64,000 nucleotides of DNA from Meandrina meandrites. Taxonomy: Eukaryota > Cnidaria > Anthozoa > Scleractinia > Meandrinidae. The notes beneath the pieces were generated by a model, which worked only from the letters and a program-made list of their open reading frames with translations, did no database searches and was not told the DNA's origin. The position numbers were made by a program, and so were the translations under genes. Of the stretch, positions 41,701 through 51,199 are shown one piece after another. The stretch lies in the NCBI GenBank assembly GCA_963693305.1, contig OY855905.1, forward strand, positions 45,941,395-46,005,394, read 5' to 3'. The stretch's first letter is position 1; each line of letters starts with the position of its first letter.

Positions 41701-44700
41701 TCTCGAAAGACCCTAAGTACAAAGAAGATTACATAAAGTTCATGAACGAAGTACTAAACAGAGGAGATGCCGAAGAAGTGTCATCGCTTGCGCAAGAAGG
41801 AGCTAAGTGGTACATACCTCACCACGGCGTCTATCATCCGAAGAAAAACAAAATCAGAGTGGTGTTTGATTGTTCCGCGAGATTTAAAGGAACTTCTTTG
41901 AACAATCATCTACTAAGTGGACCTGACCTCACTAACAGTTTAACTGGCGTTCTGTGTAGGTTCAGAAGATACCCGTACGCTATCACTTGCGATGTGGAGA
42001 AGATGTTCCATCAGTTTATGGTGTGTCCAAACGATCGAGATTATCTGCGATTTCTTTGGTGGCCCAATGGTGATTCTAAGCAAGAGCCAAAGGAGTACAG
42101 AATGAAGGTCCATTTGTTCGGGGCAACATCGTCGCCTGGTTGCGCCAGCTACGGCTTCAAACATATGGCAAGCCAAGAAAGGGAAGCGCACCCTCCAGCG
42201 GCTCAGTTCATCACACACGATTTCTACGTAGATGACGGACTGGCTAGCGTCGAATCCGCAGAGCAAGCAAAAGACCTCATCCAAGGAGCGCGAGAAATTT
42301 GTAAGCAGGGCGGTCTCCGTCTTCACAAGTTCATTTCAAACGATCGCGAAGTACTTGAGTCAGTACCAAAGAGTGAGAGAGCAGTCGATGCCATTCTGGA
42401 TCTACCATCTGAACAAGTTCCGATAGAGAGGGTTCTTGGTGTTCAGTGGTCAGTGGGGTTAGACTGCTTCGGTTTCTCCATTGTTCTCAAGGATCAGCCA
42501 TTAACTAGAAGAGGAGTGTTGGCGACGGTAGCTTCCGTTTACGATCCTCTTGGATTTCTGGCCCCCTTGGTTCTAAGAGCGAAGAAGATATTACAAGAAG
42601 TATGCAAAAGGGGTGTCAGCTGGGATGAGCCTCTGCCTGAAGAAGTCCAGCCAAGGTGGGAGCGGTGGAAGTTAGATCTTCTACGACTCAAAGAGCTTCA
42701 AATTCCAAGATGCTTCGAACCAAAGACGATGGGTCATGGGAAGACGTATGAATTGCACAATTTTGCTGATGCAAGCACATTCGGATATGGACAATGCTCC
42801 TATCTAAGAGTGAAAGACGAAGATGGAAATGTAAATGTCTCATTAGTAATGGGAAAGTCTCGTGTCGCTCCATCGAAAATTACTACGATTCCAAGATTGG
42901 AGCTCACCGCAGCAGTTGTTTCAGCGAAGGTTGGCACCATGCTTCAAGACGAATTAAACTACGCCAACCTCAAGCAGCACTTTTGGACCGACTCTAAGGT
43001 GGTACTTGGTTACATAAACAACAACGCCAAAAGATTCCACACGTTTGTCGCCAACAGGGTTCAGATAATCAGATCTAACACCGATACCAAGGAATGGCGA
43101 TACATCGACACCAAGAACAACCCAGCAGATCACGCCTCCAGAGGCTTAAATGCTGAAGATCTGATGAAATCAAACTGGTTTAGTGGACCAGCATTTCTCT
43201 GGGAAAAAGACATCCCGTTTAACGAACAAGAAGAAATCCCAGATATCCAAATTGGAGACCCCGAAATTAAGGCCACCGTACGCACGACTACGGTCAAGGA
43301 ATCCTTCAGTCTCATCGAGTGCGTGTCAAGATTCTTCAGTTGGACAAAGGCAGTGGGAGTGGTTTCGTACCTGCAAAGAACCTTCAAGAAAAACAAACCC
43401 AGAACAGTTGCCACGACAGTAACTGAACGAAAGGAAGCTGAAGTGCTTATCTTCAAGGAGCTACAGCGTACAGCATTCAAGAATGAAGTTCTAAGTCTAA
43501 GTAAAAAAGAACAGAACGCCAAGCTCCCAAGGCAAAGTTCCCTCTTAAAGTTGGATCCTTTTATTGATGAACAAGGACTTATAAGAGTTGGTGGGAGGCT
43601 GGAAAATTCCACTTTGCCATTTGATGTTAAACACCCGATAATCCTACCAAAGCATTCTGAAATAACAGAGCTGATCATTGGTCACTTCCATAAGAGGGTC
43701 AAGCACCAAGGAAAAGGAATGACCATGAATGAAATTCGTTCTCATGGACTATGGATCCTAGGCTTAAATGGCGCAGTAGCTTCACACATTTATAAATATG
43801 TACCATGTAGACGTCAAAGACGACCAACAGAAGGCCAGAAGATGGCAAATCTTCCCGAAGATAGAGTGGAGTCAACCCCGCCCTTCACATACTGTGGAAT
43901 GGATTGTTTTGGGCCATTCACGATCAAAGAAGGAAGAAAGGAGTTGAAGAGGTACGCAGTGATATTTACTTGCATGAGTTCCCGAGCGGTACACATAGAA
44001 CAGTTAGATGACATGACAACCGATGCCTTCATCAATGCTTTAAGATGCTTTACTGCAATTCGAGGACCCGTCCAACAACTTCGATCCGACCAAGGCTCCA
44101 ATTTTGTAGGAGCACGGAACGAACTATCAATCGCCATGAACGAGTTGGACAACGAGAGGATTCAATCCTATTTGACGAAAAATCGCTGCGAATTTGTCAT
44201 GAATGTCCCTTATTCCAGTCACTGGGGAGGAGTATGGGAAAGACAGATTAGGACCACAAGAAGCATCCTAAACACTGTCCTAAACGACTACAAAGGAAGA
44301 CTTGATACGTCTTCACTTCGCACCTTCTTCTATGAGGTCATGGCCATAATCAACAGTCGACCGTTGACCTGCCAGTGCCTGAATGACCCGAAGAGTTTGG
44401 AGCCTCTAACTCCAAATCATCTGCTAACAATGAAGAATAAAACGCTCCTTCCACCTCCTGGAAATTTCGTCAAAGAAGACATTTACGCCCGAAAACGGTG
44501 GCGACGAGTTCAGTTTCTGGCAGAACACTTTTGGAGTAGGTGGCGAAAAGAGTACCTCATCAATCTCAATTCAAGACAGAAATGGTTCACACCAAAGAGA
44601 AATCTGAAGATCGGAGACATCGTAATTGTTCAAGAAGAAGTCCCACGGAACGAGTGGCCTCTTGGAAGGATTATGGAGACTTCCACAGATCAACAAGGTC

Positions 44701-44825
44701 TCGTTCGTGCAGTGAAGATCAAGCTTGGATTCAGAAACTCTCAGAAGAAGGAAAGTGATGCCAGAAAGCAAGTCATTGAAAGACCAGTACAAAAAGTGGT
44801 TCTTCTCATGGAAGGCGTGAGCTAA
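38766..44825 (+). CDS. BEL/Pao Gag-Pol polyprotein, intact reading frame
   Basis: 2019 residues in a single frame. Order: coiled-coil, charged N-terminal Gag (about 1-330); capsid-like DUF1759 region starting near residue 380; two CCHC knuckles (C616-C629 and C650-C663) plus a third Cys/His cluster; aspartic protease with DTQS (D743); reverse transcriptase with YVDDG (about 1154-1158); RNase H (D1335 in FADAS); integrase zinc region; rve core with D1713, D1775, E1825; and a C-terminal DUF5641 domain. It makes the virus-like particle, copies the RNA to DNA and inserts it. One oddity: residue 1678 is Tyr where the integrase zinc region normally has the first Cys of its Cys pair. Confidence 0.95.
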   Translation: MSSPQDQALDNLAEESLLLSASAEGEVKVNSDQVDKISVNSVSADSLQEQQRITRMRTLTEKGLAYQEELQREREKEQDQLVKKFHETYNAWKMQAANIESSIAEQLPSSQKEKEEAISRLKDLHEKAQKIYETLRNARPPGQEIRQKMDACDSLTQTLDRQLGQQSTKGESASHQEEDRRSVRSRLSSKASTKSSRSRASRSSRASSLIDLKKADAAAELAAKEAEFNALQEQAKHKEDIAKMEAQLRAETTRIESELARRKLELEQSEVKKQMEIARARLKAYQEVEELEDDIDPVEDDILRISPIQTQIETVSESLLPPQEPNHSTTGVNVTNSTTQPPQQHQNVDQSVHVQPQESSNSDTTDKIVTAITESFSMSRLPAPEPTIFSGKPIQYPDWKSSFQAIIHRKNLPPSDKMYYLKRYVSGSAKEAISGLFLQNSSEAYERAWNILDERFGHPFVVAKAYRDQLHGWPRIGVKDRHGLRRFADFITSVETAMQTIEDLKILNDYMENQKLLTKLPDWLVSRWNREVTRQMKEEKKYPDFKAFATFINAEADFACNPISSCYAVKEAETTSDNTNRAQKPKDERSKTVHSAKTTEESSKQLKETPKQQPQCAFCKKTNHQLDACLRFKTETLENRMNFVKENRLCFGCLKTGHMSLDCRKRLACSTCNKKHPTCLHDERKDSKKKEDRSEEDKPASVPKSTSCASQGASSVSTSMIVPVWLSSSSKPEKEVPVYAILDTQSDATFILKDICDQLGAETQPTKLRLSTITSQESLVDSQRVTSVQVRGYDSNLKISIPVAYTSTSIPADEDHIPTKTTAKNWDHLQAIEDKMHDLLDCNVGLLIGYDCSQALTPREVVAGKSNEPYGIKTDLGWSIVGGGNVEGETSFCHKVAVKELPVIQMNDIVRILESDFKETKEDKKTSQEDLQFLKTMEEGIERTENGHYQMPLPFKDRPLLPNNRSMALSRLECLKRRFSKDPKYKEDYIKFMNEVLNRGDAEEVSSLAQEGAKWYIPHHGVYHPKKNKIRVVFDCSARFKGTSLNNHLLSGPDLTNSLTGVLCRFRRYPYAITCDVEKMFHQFMVCPNDRDYLRFLWWPNGDSKQEPKEYRMKVHLFGATSSPGCASYGFKHMASQEREAHPPAAQFITHDFYVDDGLASVESAEQAKDLIQGAREICKQGGLRLHKFISNDREVLESVPKSERAVDAILDLPSEQVPIERVLGVQWSVGLDCFGFSIVLKDQPLTRRGVLATVASVYDPLGFLAPLVLRAKKILQEVCKRGVSWDEPLPEEVQPRWERWKLDLLRLKELQIPRCFEPKTMGHGKTYELHNFADASTFGYGQCSYLRVKDEDGNVNVSLVMGKSRVAPSKITTIPRLELTAAVVSAKVGTMLQDELNYANLKQHFWTDSKVVLGYINNNAKRFHTFVANRVQIIRSNTDTKEWRYIDTKNNPADHASRGLNAEDLMKSNWFSGPAFLWEKDIPFNEQEEIPDIQIGDPEIKATVRTTTVKESFSLIECVSRFFSWTKAVGVVSYLQRTFKKNKPRTVATTVTERKEAEVLIFKELQRTAFKNEVLSLSKKEQNAKLPRQSSLLKLDPFIDEQGLIRVGGRLENSTLPFDVKHPIILPKHSEITELIIGHFHKRVKHQGKGMTMNEIRSHGLWILGLNGAVASHIYKYVPCRRQRRPTEGQKMANLPEDRVESTPPFTYCGMDCFGPFTIKEGRKELKRYAVIFTCMSSRAVHIEQLDDMTTDAFINALRCFTAIRGPVQQLRSDQGSNFVGARNELSIAMNELDNERIQSYLTKNRCEFVMNVPYSSHWGGVWERQIRTTRSILNTVLNDYKGRLDTSSLRTFFYEVMAIINSRPLTCQCLNDPKSLEPLTPNHLLTMKNKTLLPPPGNFVKEDIYARKRWRRVQFLAEHFWSRWRKEYLINLNSRQKWFTPKRNLKIGDIVIVQEEVPRNEWPLGRIMETSTDQQGLVRAVKIKLGFRNSQKKESDARKQVIERPVQKVVLLMEGVS

Positions 44826-44905
44826 AGAAGTTCCAACTTCAAACTTGAAATTATTCATGAATTGTCAATTCTCCCTTGGAAAATTCATCAATAATTTGGT
44901 GGGAG

Positions 44906-45673
44906 TGTAGCAACAGTTGCGCGCGAGACTAGCGAACTGAGGTAGCGCGCGCGACTTCAACAATTTGCACGCGCTCTACATGGCGCGATTACATTTTCCG
45001 TTAATTAAGTTTTTTGTGCTTCGTCGTTATTGTCAATTTAAACAGATTTTTTAGGGTTTGTAGTTTAAGAGAATTGTTACCCTTTGTTTAATGTTTCTTA
45101 AGACCATTTGTTTAAGTTATTTAAAGGTCTACATTTACGCATTTGAAAAAGCTCGCGCTAATATAATTTCCAGAAAGTTCGTCAATGTCGCGAAAGCATA
45201 CGCGAAAGCGCCGCGACATCCAACAAGCTATATAAGTTCTCAGTTTTTGCCTTTGAGTTCAGTTGACGTTAGATACAATCCACAAGAAGTCAAGTACGGC
45301 AACTCAATCCTTCTTTAGTGATTTTAGGCAGCACCAAGGTAAATATTTTGACGCTAATTTAGTTTATTCACTTTATCGCTTTATTTGTTTCTGTCTTAGT
45401 TTCAGTTTTTATCGTTCATATTTGTAATTTAAGGCTTAAGATTTAAGATAAGAAGAAAGTTGTACACGACATCGTTAACCGTTATTTGTAAATCTTTACT
45501 TTTTTATTTCCTTCTTGTAAACTGTACACTTTCTTAAATGCATTTATATTCCGTAGTTTTCACGATCTTATTTGTAATTTTTTACGTATGTTTTATTTTA
45601 GTTCTCACGTTATTTATTGAACAAGCAATAAATATCAGTTATGCGAACGGTTTCCTAAATCACTGGAGTAATA
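44906..45673 (+). repeat. 3' LTR of BEL/Pao element, 768 bp
   Basis: Same as the 5' LTR; TATATAA at 45229-45235 and AATAAA at 45627-45632. Followed directly by the target duplication ggcgg. Confidence 0.93.
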
Positions 45674-45678
45674 GGCGG
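45674..45678. repeat. Target-site duplication (GGCGG), right
   Basis: Matches 37549-37553. Confidence 0.8.
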
Positions 45679-46745
45679 ACTATCTTCTAAGGCTTTTGAC
45701 ATGACAATCTAAAACTTTAGCAGTTAAATAAGTTTTCAAATGAGGTCAAATTGATGTGAGTGACGTATGCAAATAAGGTCACTTGCCTTAATTTTCTTGA
45801 GCATGTTTATCTTTTCAAAAGTTAACTTTCGTAAAAGAATTGTCCACCTACAGGTTATTATACTAGGGAACAGCTGGCAATTCTGCTTGCCCATCCTCTG
45901 TTTGTAGTGTTTCGTTTGTATAAAATCAGTCCAAGACTTGAACTTAGAAGAGCAGCAATGGTTGGTGATCGTAAAACTCTTTCTGTCCGGTCTTAGGTTT
46001 GTTGAAACCAAGAAAAATCTTTGATTATGCAAATACTAAGACGCCCATCCTAGTTAAATGCAGTTAAGCATGTGCTGTTTGCGAGTTCTACTCGCACCAG
46101 CAAGTCTGGAGAGATATGATATGAGTTTAACAACGCTTTTTCTCAATTGCCAGCTGTCGATTTTATATTTTATCGTTACATAATTATATCCTCTTAAAGA
46201 ACAGGAAACACAGACTACATTGTGTTCTTCAGAGATACCTGACTTGAAAGAAAAGTTTTTTTTTCTCGTGTAAGACTTGCTTTAATTCAGAGAAACTAAA
46301 CGAGAAGACTCCAGTGTAGTAAGTCTTGTTTACGTACAAATTATGTTAATTAATTAAGCTAGATAGGTGGAAACAAGGGTAAGCGGTTTTAGTGCGTCAA
46401 GCTCGTATTAACTTGAATTTGTTTGCCATGGTCTTTTGTTTCGCGCCTTTTCTAACGGGATGTTTGTTCGAAGGCGCTAGAGAAAAAAAAAAACACTGAT
46501 CATATCTTGTCTATGCCGTTTCACTCGACAATGTCACTGATTATTCATGATTTATTGACTTCTATGCTCTGCTTATAATTTATCCAGTGTGAACGGCGAT
46601 TGGGGAAAATTCGGCTCCCAACTTGAGCTAGCTATGCTCCACTGATCAGAAGCCTATCAATGGGCTATCGAGACCATTGATGGCCTCTCATCGGAGACAA
46701 TGCAGACTCATGTCAACGCATAGGGATTTAACAAACTTACAATTC
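45679..46745. repeat. Tandem unit copy 3, right part, diverged
   Basis: It continues the 2167-bp unit (aaggcttttgacatgacaat onward) to about gggatttaacaaacttacaa, with several deletions and many substitutions compared with copies 1 and 2. About the last quarter of the unit is missing. Confidence 0.85.
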
Positions 46746-47629
46746 AAACGTTATCATTGGATTCTTCCCTAAATACTCAAATAACCATTGATGGTTGATT
46801 GTAAAGGCAACATTGAATCCACTGGAAACTGGTATTAGATATCTTATTCTCAACATTCTCAGACGCATCATTCCTCTCATGTTCATTTAAAACCACATTC
46901 TTGAACCTTATTCTCAAACCTTACCCTTTTGGAAAGCTATCAACTTCTGAGACTTGGGCACCATTATTGCGAAACAGCAACATTCATTCCAGCTCCTATC
47001 AGTTTTATTAACTCCCAACTATAAATAAAACAAAGAGATTTCGAAACCACTCTCAGGTGACTTTAAATTGTTTAACAATCGACTTCATAAAAGTCTCCAG
47101 AAAACAAAACTGCGAATGTTATACGCTTAGAAGCAGAATGGCGATATAAAACTTCCTCGGAGAGTTGGCGCCCCCGTCTCATTATCAAAACGTTAGTTTA
47201 ACAGTAAATTGTAGTTCTGAAAAAGTACAAATGACCTCCCGGGAGTACACAAATCAATCATGTTATTGTTATGGGCACAAATAAAGATCAGCCCTCGCAG
47301 CTCCTTTCTCGCCTTCTCGTCATTTTTTTCGCGCGGAGAGCCTGCTCGCAGGCTATTATAAAATGACACAACGGAACAAACTTACAAAAGGTGCGATCTC
47401 CCGTACAAAAAGAACTTTGTCTTCATTTAAACAAAATATTCCAAAAAAACAGCTGGGAGGTCTCGCCCTAGCTCATTAGCCATGTTCACTGAAGTCATCG
47501 ACAAGACAAAAAAATTACTAAGCGAAGCCTCGCCCAACTTTGTCAATTAAACCCCCTCGAATCACTGAATGGAGTATTCAAGCCACAGAAAACAAAACAA
47601 AACAAAATAAAACGAAAGACTGGCGAAGT
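46746..47629. other. Intergenic, no gene seen
   Basis: About 0.9 kb of AT-rich sequence. Towards its end the first units of the following degenerate minisatellite appear (ctcgcccaac, tctcgcccacat). Confidence 0.4.
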
Positions 47630-48520
47630 CTCGCCCACATTTGTTAAAATCCCTGAAATCAACGAATGGAACATTTCAAAAAACAAAACCGGCGAAGTCC
47701 CGCCCTCCTTTATGGTCTCGATTTAATAATAAAAACTCTCGAAAAAAATATTTCACAAGACATGCAAGCTGGCAAACTCCCGCCGACATTATTTATTTTA
47801 CGTCAGCCTCACTTAAAATATGGAATCAATCACTCCACAAAACAAATTCAGAAAATCTCACCCTGGCGAAGCCTCGGTCACACTTGAAAAGCTAATTTCA
47901 TAAACAAGATGCCAAAACCTTGCCCACATTTGTAAAGCTCACTTCATAAACAAGATGGCAAAAACCTCGCCCACATTTGTGAAGCTCATTTCATAAACAA
48001 GATGGCGAAACCTCGCCCACATTTGTCAGCTTCACTCACTAAGACGGAGGCACGGTGGCCTGATGGTTAGCGCGCTGGACTCCGAATCGGACGGTCCGGG
48101 TTCGAGCCCTAGCCGGGGCAGTGCGTTGTGTTCTTGAGCAAGATACTTTACTCTCTTAGTGCCTCTCTCCACCCAGGTGTATAAATGGGTACCGGCGAAT
48201 TTACTGCTGCGGGCAACCCTGCGATGGATGAGCATCCCATTAAGGGGGCAGTAGAAATAATCCTAGTAGCTTCATTCTACGGAAACCGGGATAAGCTCCG
48301 GCCTAATGGGCCACTAGGCTCATATGCAGACTTTACCTCTACCTACTCACTAAGACTGGCAAAACCTTGCCCTGGCGAGGCCTCGCCCACGTTTGTGAAG
48401 CTCATTTCATAAACAAGGTGGCGAAATCTCATCCTTGCGAAGCCTTGCCCACATGTTTCACCTTCACTCAAATAAGACTGGCGAAACCTCGCCCACATTT
48501 GTAAAGCTCCACTCAACTTA
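47630..48520. repeat. Degenerate minisatellite (ggcgaa.cctcgcccacattt)
   Basis: Units of variable length, about 45-70 bp, built of ggcgaaacctcgcccacatt plus gtaaagctcatttcataaac. Some are strongly diverged. A SINE is inserted in the array. Confidence 0.7.
48034..48356 (+). mobile_element. tRNA-derived SINE with 12-bp target duplication
   Basis: The element is 48046-48344, bounded by ACTCACTAAGAC on both sides (48034-48045 and 48345-48356). The head has RNA polymerase III boxes: A box GGTGGCCTGATGGTTAGC and B box GGTTCGAGCCC. The body has a conserved-looking core (tcttgagcaagatacttta, ccacccaggtgtataaatgg), also found without a tRNA head at 58232-58445. The anticodon arm is degenerate, so it is not a working tRNA gene. 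Confidence 0.8.
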
Positions 48521-48934
48521 TGGAACTACCTACCTTTTTCCACAAAACAAAATTGGCGAAGTCTCTTCATGATTTGCGATCTAAATCCAAACTCCCGAGC
48601 AACTCTCGCCCACATTTTACAAGGAGCATTCCGCCATGCAATCACAGTTACTTAAAACACGCAACAGGCCGGTTGAAGCCTTCAAGTATTCTAAAGGAAC
48701 CGGTTACTACCTTCACAGCGGGAGCTTAACAGATCTGGAAAAGTATCTTAGGTCCAAAAATCCACCAAAGCGCCATTTGACGGGCACACATTTACTGTCT
48801 TCGTTGGGAATTCACGTCGAACAAACTATCCCTAAAACACACGTAGGTCAATCAAAGTTCCGTATAGTTTCAATGTGCGAAACTTGGTTTACCAACTCTA
48901 ATTTTGGAAAGCCGAGAAGTGCGCACATGTTCTT

Positions 48935-49015
48935 GGAGCCGTTGCACTCGACAATGTCACTGAGTATTCATGACTTATTGACTTATATACTCTGCTGATA
49001 ATTTATGCAGTGTAA
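48935..49015. repeat. Fragment of the 2167-bp unit family
   Basis: cactcgacaatgtcactga to ataatttatgcagtgt matches the diverged copy near 46525-46600. Confidence 0.55.
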
Positions 49016-49119
49016 ATAGACGCGACGTTTGCCATTAAGGTCATTCCCCAAAATTGCATTGCGCATCCCTACTGCGCATAATTCCACATGTGATTAGGGC
49101 GCGCGCATTTAAAAAAAAA

Positions 49120-49158
49120 TGGCGGCGTTTTCTATACCGCTGGACCTCGCCAGAGAGG
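49120..49158 (+). CDS. Possible short first exon (weak)
   Basis: ATGGCGGCGTTTTCT... opens MAAFSIPLDLARE and stops at a GAG|GTAAAT donor. This looks like the N-terminus and first donor of a gene or transposon ORF, but no continuing exon was identified. Confidence 0.25.
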
Positions 49159-49319
49159 TAAATCGTCATTTTCTCGAAAACGAGTACGGTGATCTATCAT
49201 TTTTTTTTTGTTATTTTAAATTGAGTTATAAACCTCTCTCTGTAAAATATGCGAGGACCAATTCTCAGTGAAGAATAAGAAACAATCGTTGGAAATGTGA
49301 ATTTAGCGAGCAATCATGA

Positions 49320-49760
49320 CTGCAATCCGAAGTTTTAGCGACAGAGAACTTAATTTGCAGCGCAGCAGCTGCTCGGTGTATTTCACGAAGTTTTTATAAT
49401 GCGCACTTTCAGTTAATTTTTTTCATGCCCGATAAAGCCTATTTCAGGCGTTCGGTTAGTTGAGGAGCAGTGCGAACCGTCCAGAACTGATCGGCTTTTC
49501 TTATCCTGACTATCCGAACGCCTGGAATAGGCAACTCTGATTAGCTGTGAAAAACACGTAACAATTCTTCGTCTAAAATCATAGATAAATATTCGCTCTC
49601 TGCAGGATATAAACAGTGGGCCAAACATGCAGAGCAAACAGTGTTCGTGTTAAGCGATTAAGTAAGTTATCGTGTCTACACTCACTGCGGAAAATTGTGA
49701 TTGTGAAAATAAAGGGAACAAGGAAGTTTACGGCTGCCGTGCATTAGCAAAGATAATTAA
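49320..49760 (+). promoter_or_regulatory. Promoter-like duplicated block, copy 1
   Basis: Homologous to 58555-59170: agttttagcg, gttcggttagttgagga, aactgatcggctttt, cagtgggccaaacat, acactcactgcgg. In the complete copy this block lies directly upstream of a signal-peptide exon, so it is probably the 5' regulatory region of a duplicated gene. Here it is separated from its exon (53528) by inserted DNA. Confidence 0.5.
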
Positions 49761-49796
49761 GAAAATCGTGTATTGCGTCGACAAATATATATTTTA

Positions 49797-50452
49797 TTAG
49801 TCTAATTTCCAGAGGTGAATATAAGAATGGAACATTTTGATTGGTCGAAATGCTCTAGTTTATGACGCTATATTCACCGCGCTAGGTGGTGAATATAGCA
49901 TTTCAGGGCTTGGTTACTCAGCCACGCCACCTTTGCCATCCAGGCAAGTAAACATGGCAGCATTTGCTGAATGAAATTTTCGTTTATTCTGAAGAAATCA
50001 CTCCAAATCCGGAGTATTCAACACAGTTGGGATTTTTAAAATTGTCTGCCAAGGCTTTTGGACCGAAAATATTTTCAAGAGATGATTCTCAAGGCATTTA
50101 GAATTGATGGTGAACACGGTGGTTTTGTAGATCGCACGTGGCCATGAGAAACTCAATCCGATCGATTGACCCAAAATTATTCAGTTATCTTCAGACCAGA
50201 GCTGCTCGACGCATTTCAAGCGGATTTACACAATCGTTCAGAAGTCGCCAATGGCTAATCAAAGGTACTAGATATCTGCCTTTTTCTTGGTGTTTGTTTC
50301 GTTCCGTTTTATTGCTTATACTAAAGTGTAAATTCTGATTTACGATGAATTAATTGTTTACAATTATGCAAGCGAGCACTAGTGTTTGTTGTTTCCGTGT
50401 TTTAGTTTTTCATTTTGTAGTTCTTGATATTCACCTCTGAAAATTAGACTAA
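49797..50452. mobile_element. DNA element of about 656 bp with 28-bp inverted ends
   Basis: The left end ttagtctaatttccagaggt and right end acctctgaaaattagacta are inverses over about 28 bp with one or two mismatches. No transposase seen; a short + frame (50138-50338) is not recognisable. Confidence 0.65.
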
Positions 50453-50556
50453 AACAATTATTCGCCTCAGGCTCAGTGAATCTCGGCGAATATTTCCCTC
50501 GACTTCGTCTCGGGGAATATTCACCGAGATTCACTTCGCCTTCGGCGAATAATTGT
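50452..50556. repeat. Foldback repeat (aattattcgcc...ggcgaataatt)
   Basis: A near-perfect hairpin: outer arms aattattcgcc / ggcgaataatt, middle arms agtgaatctcgg / ccgagattcact, inner arms gaatattt / gaatattc, around a cgacttcgtc loop. Confidence 0.75.
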
Positions 50557-51160
50557 TAAATAACAGCTGCTTGTGATCTCGCATTATTATCAATATACGC
50601 GGCCAAATTGAAAACCGCCCTCTTGAAAACACGCGCTTTGCGGGCCGCAAATGACTCCTAGCGGGCCGTTTAATGCATTAACGGCCCTGCAGCTGATTGG
50701 TTCTCGGTTCATCATCCGATGAATATTAACCAATCAGGTCACGTTTAATGACGCGGGAAAACCATTTAGGTGCGAACAGCTTGCGTACAGCAAGTTTTAA
50801 AGTAAAAAAAGTCTCGAACAGTTTCTCGCTGAGCGAATAGTGTTCGAAAAGAAAAATCAAACCCTATTTGTTATGAATGGGACAAAATGCAGCTAAAAAA
50901 TTCGGATATAGAAGCAAAAGCACAAGGGGAAGATATAAAGAGAGCAACTTCTTGTTGTCTTACGAGAAACGAAACACAACCAAACAACGGTTCACTTCAT
51001 TTTGTGCTTCTCGGGTCGAGCTAAATTAACTGAAGCATTGCGGGGATTTTACGCCGAGGCTCAACTGGAAAATGTAAGTTCGTAAATTATTATTATCCAT
51101 TCATTTTCAGAGACACAGCAGCTCTTTTTAACTACACCTAAACGATACATGGGCCTCAGT
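50557..51160. other. Host-like flank of the virus-like island
   Basis: Mixed sequence with a fragment of the gggccgcaaatgac hairpin family at 50642 and gcattaacggcc inverted motifs. A short + frame near 50887 (MQLKNSDIEAKAQGED) may be a transposon exon ending at a donor near 51073 (aaatg|taagt is not convincing). Its base composition is ordinary compared with the next segment. Confidence 0.35.
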
Positions 51161-51171
51161 GTAGCATAGCA

Positions 51172-51199
51172 CAAAATTTTCAAAATTTTCAAAATTTTC
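51172..51199. repeat. 9-bp repeat caaaatttt, three copies, at the island's left edge
   Basis: caaaattttcaaaattttc and one more unit, just before the viral-type coding sequence begins. Confidence 0.7.

Larger units (their letters stand above)
37554..45673 (+). mobile_element. Full-length BEL/Pao LTR retrotransposon, 8.1 kb
   Basis: Two 768-bp LTRs (37554-38321, 44906-45673) that look identical, a 5-bp target duplication, and one open polyprotein of 2019 codons. The last bases before the 3' LTR (ttggtgggag, 44896-44905) serve as a short polypurine-like tract. No convincing primer-binding site was recognised directly after the 5' LTR (gtgagaacttgctgaaccac). Identical LTRs indicate a very recent insertion, into copy 3 of the 2167-bp tandem repeat. 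Confidence 0.93.

Noticed and set aside
39010..44858. Many minus-strand and off-frame ORFs within the BEL polyprotein
   Set aside because: They overlap an intact 2019-codon frame with clear domains, so they are shadows.
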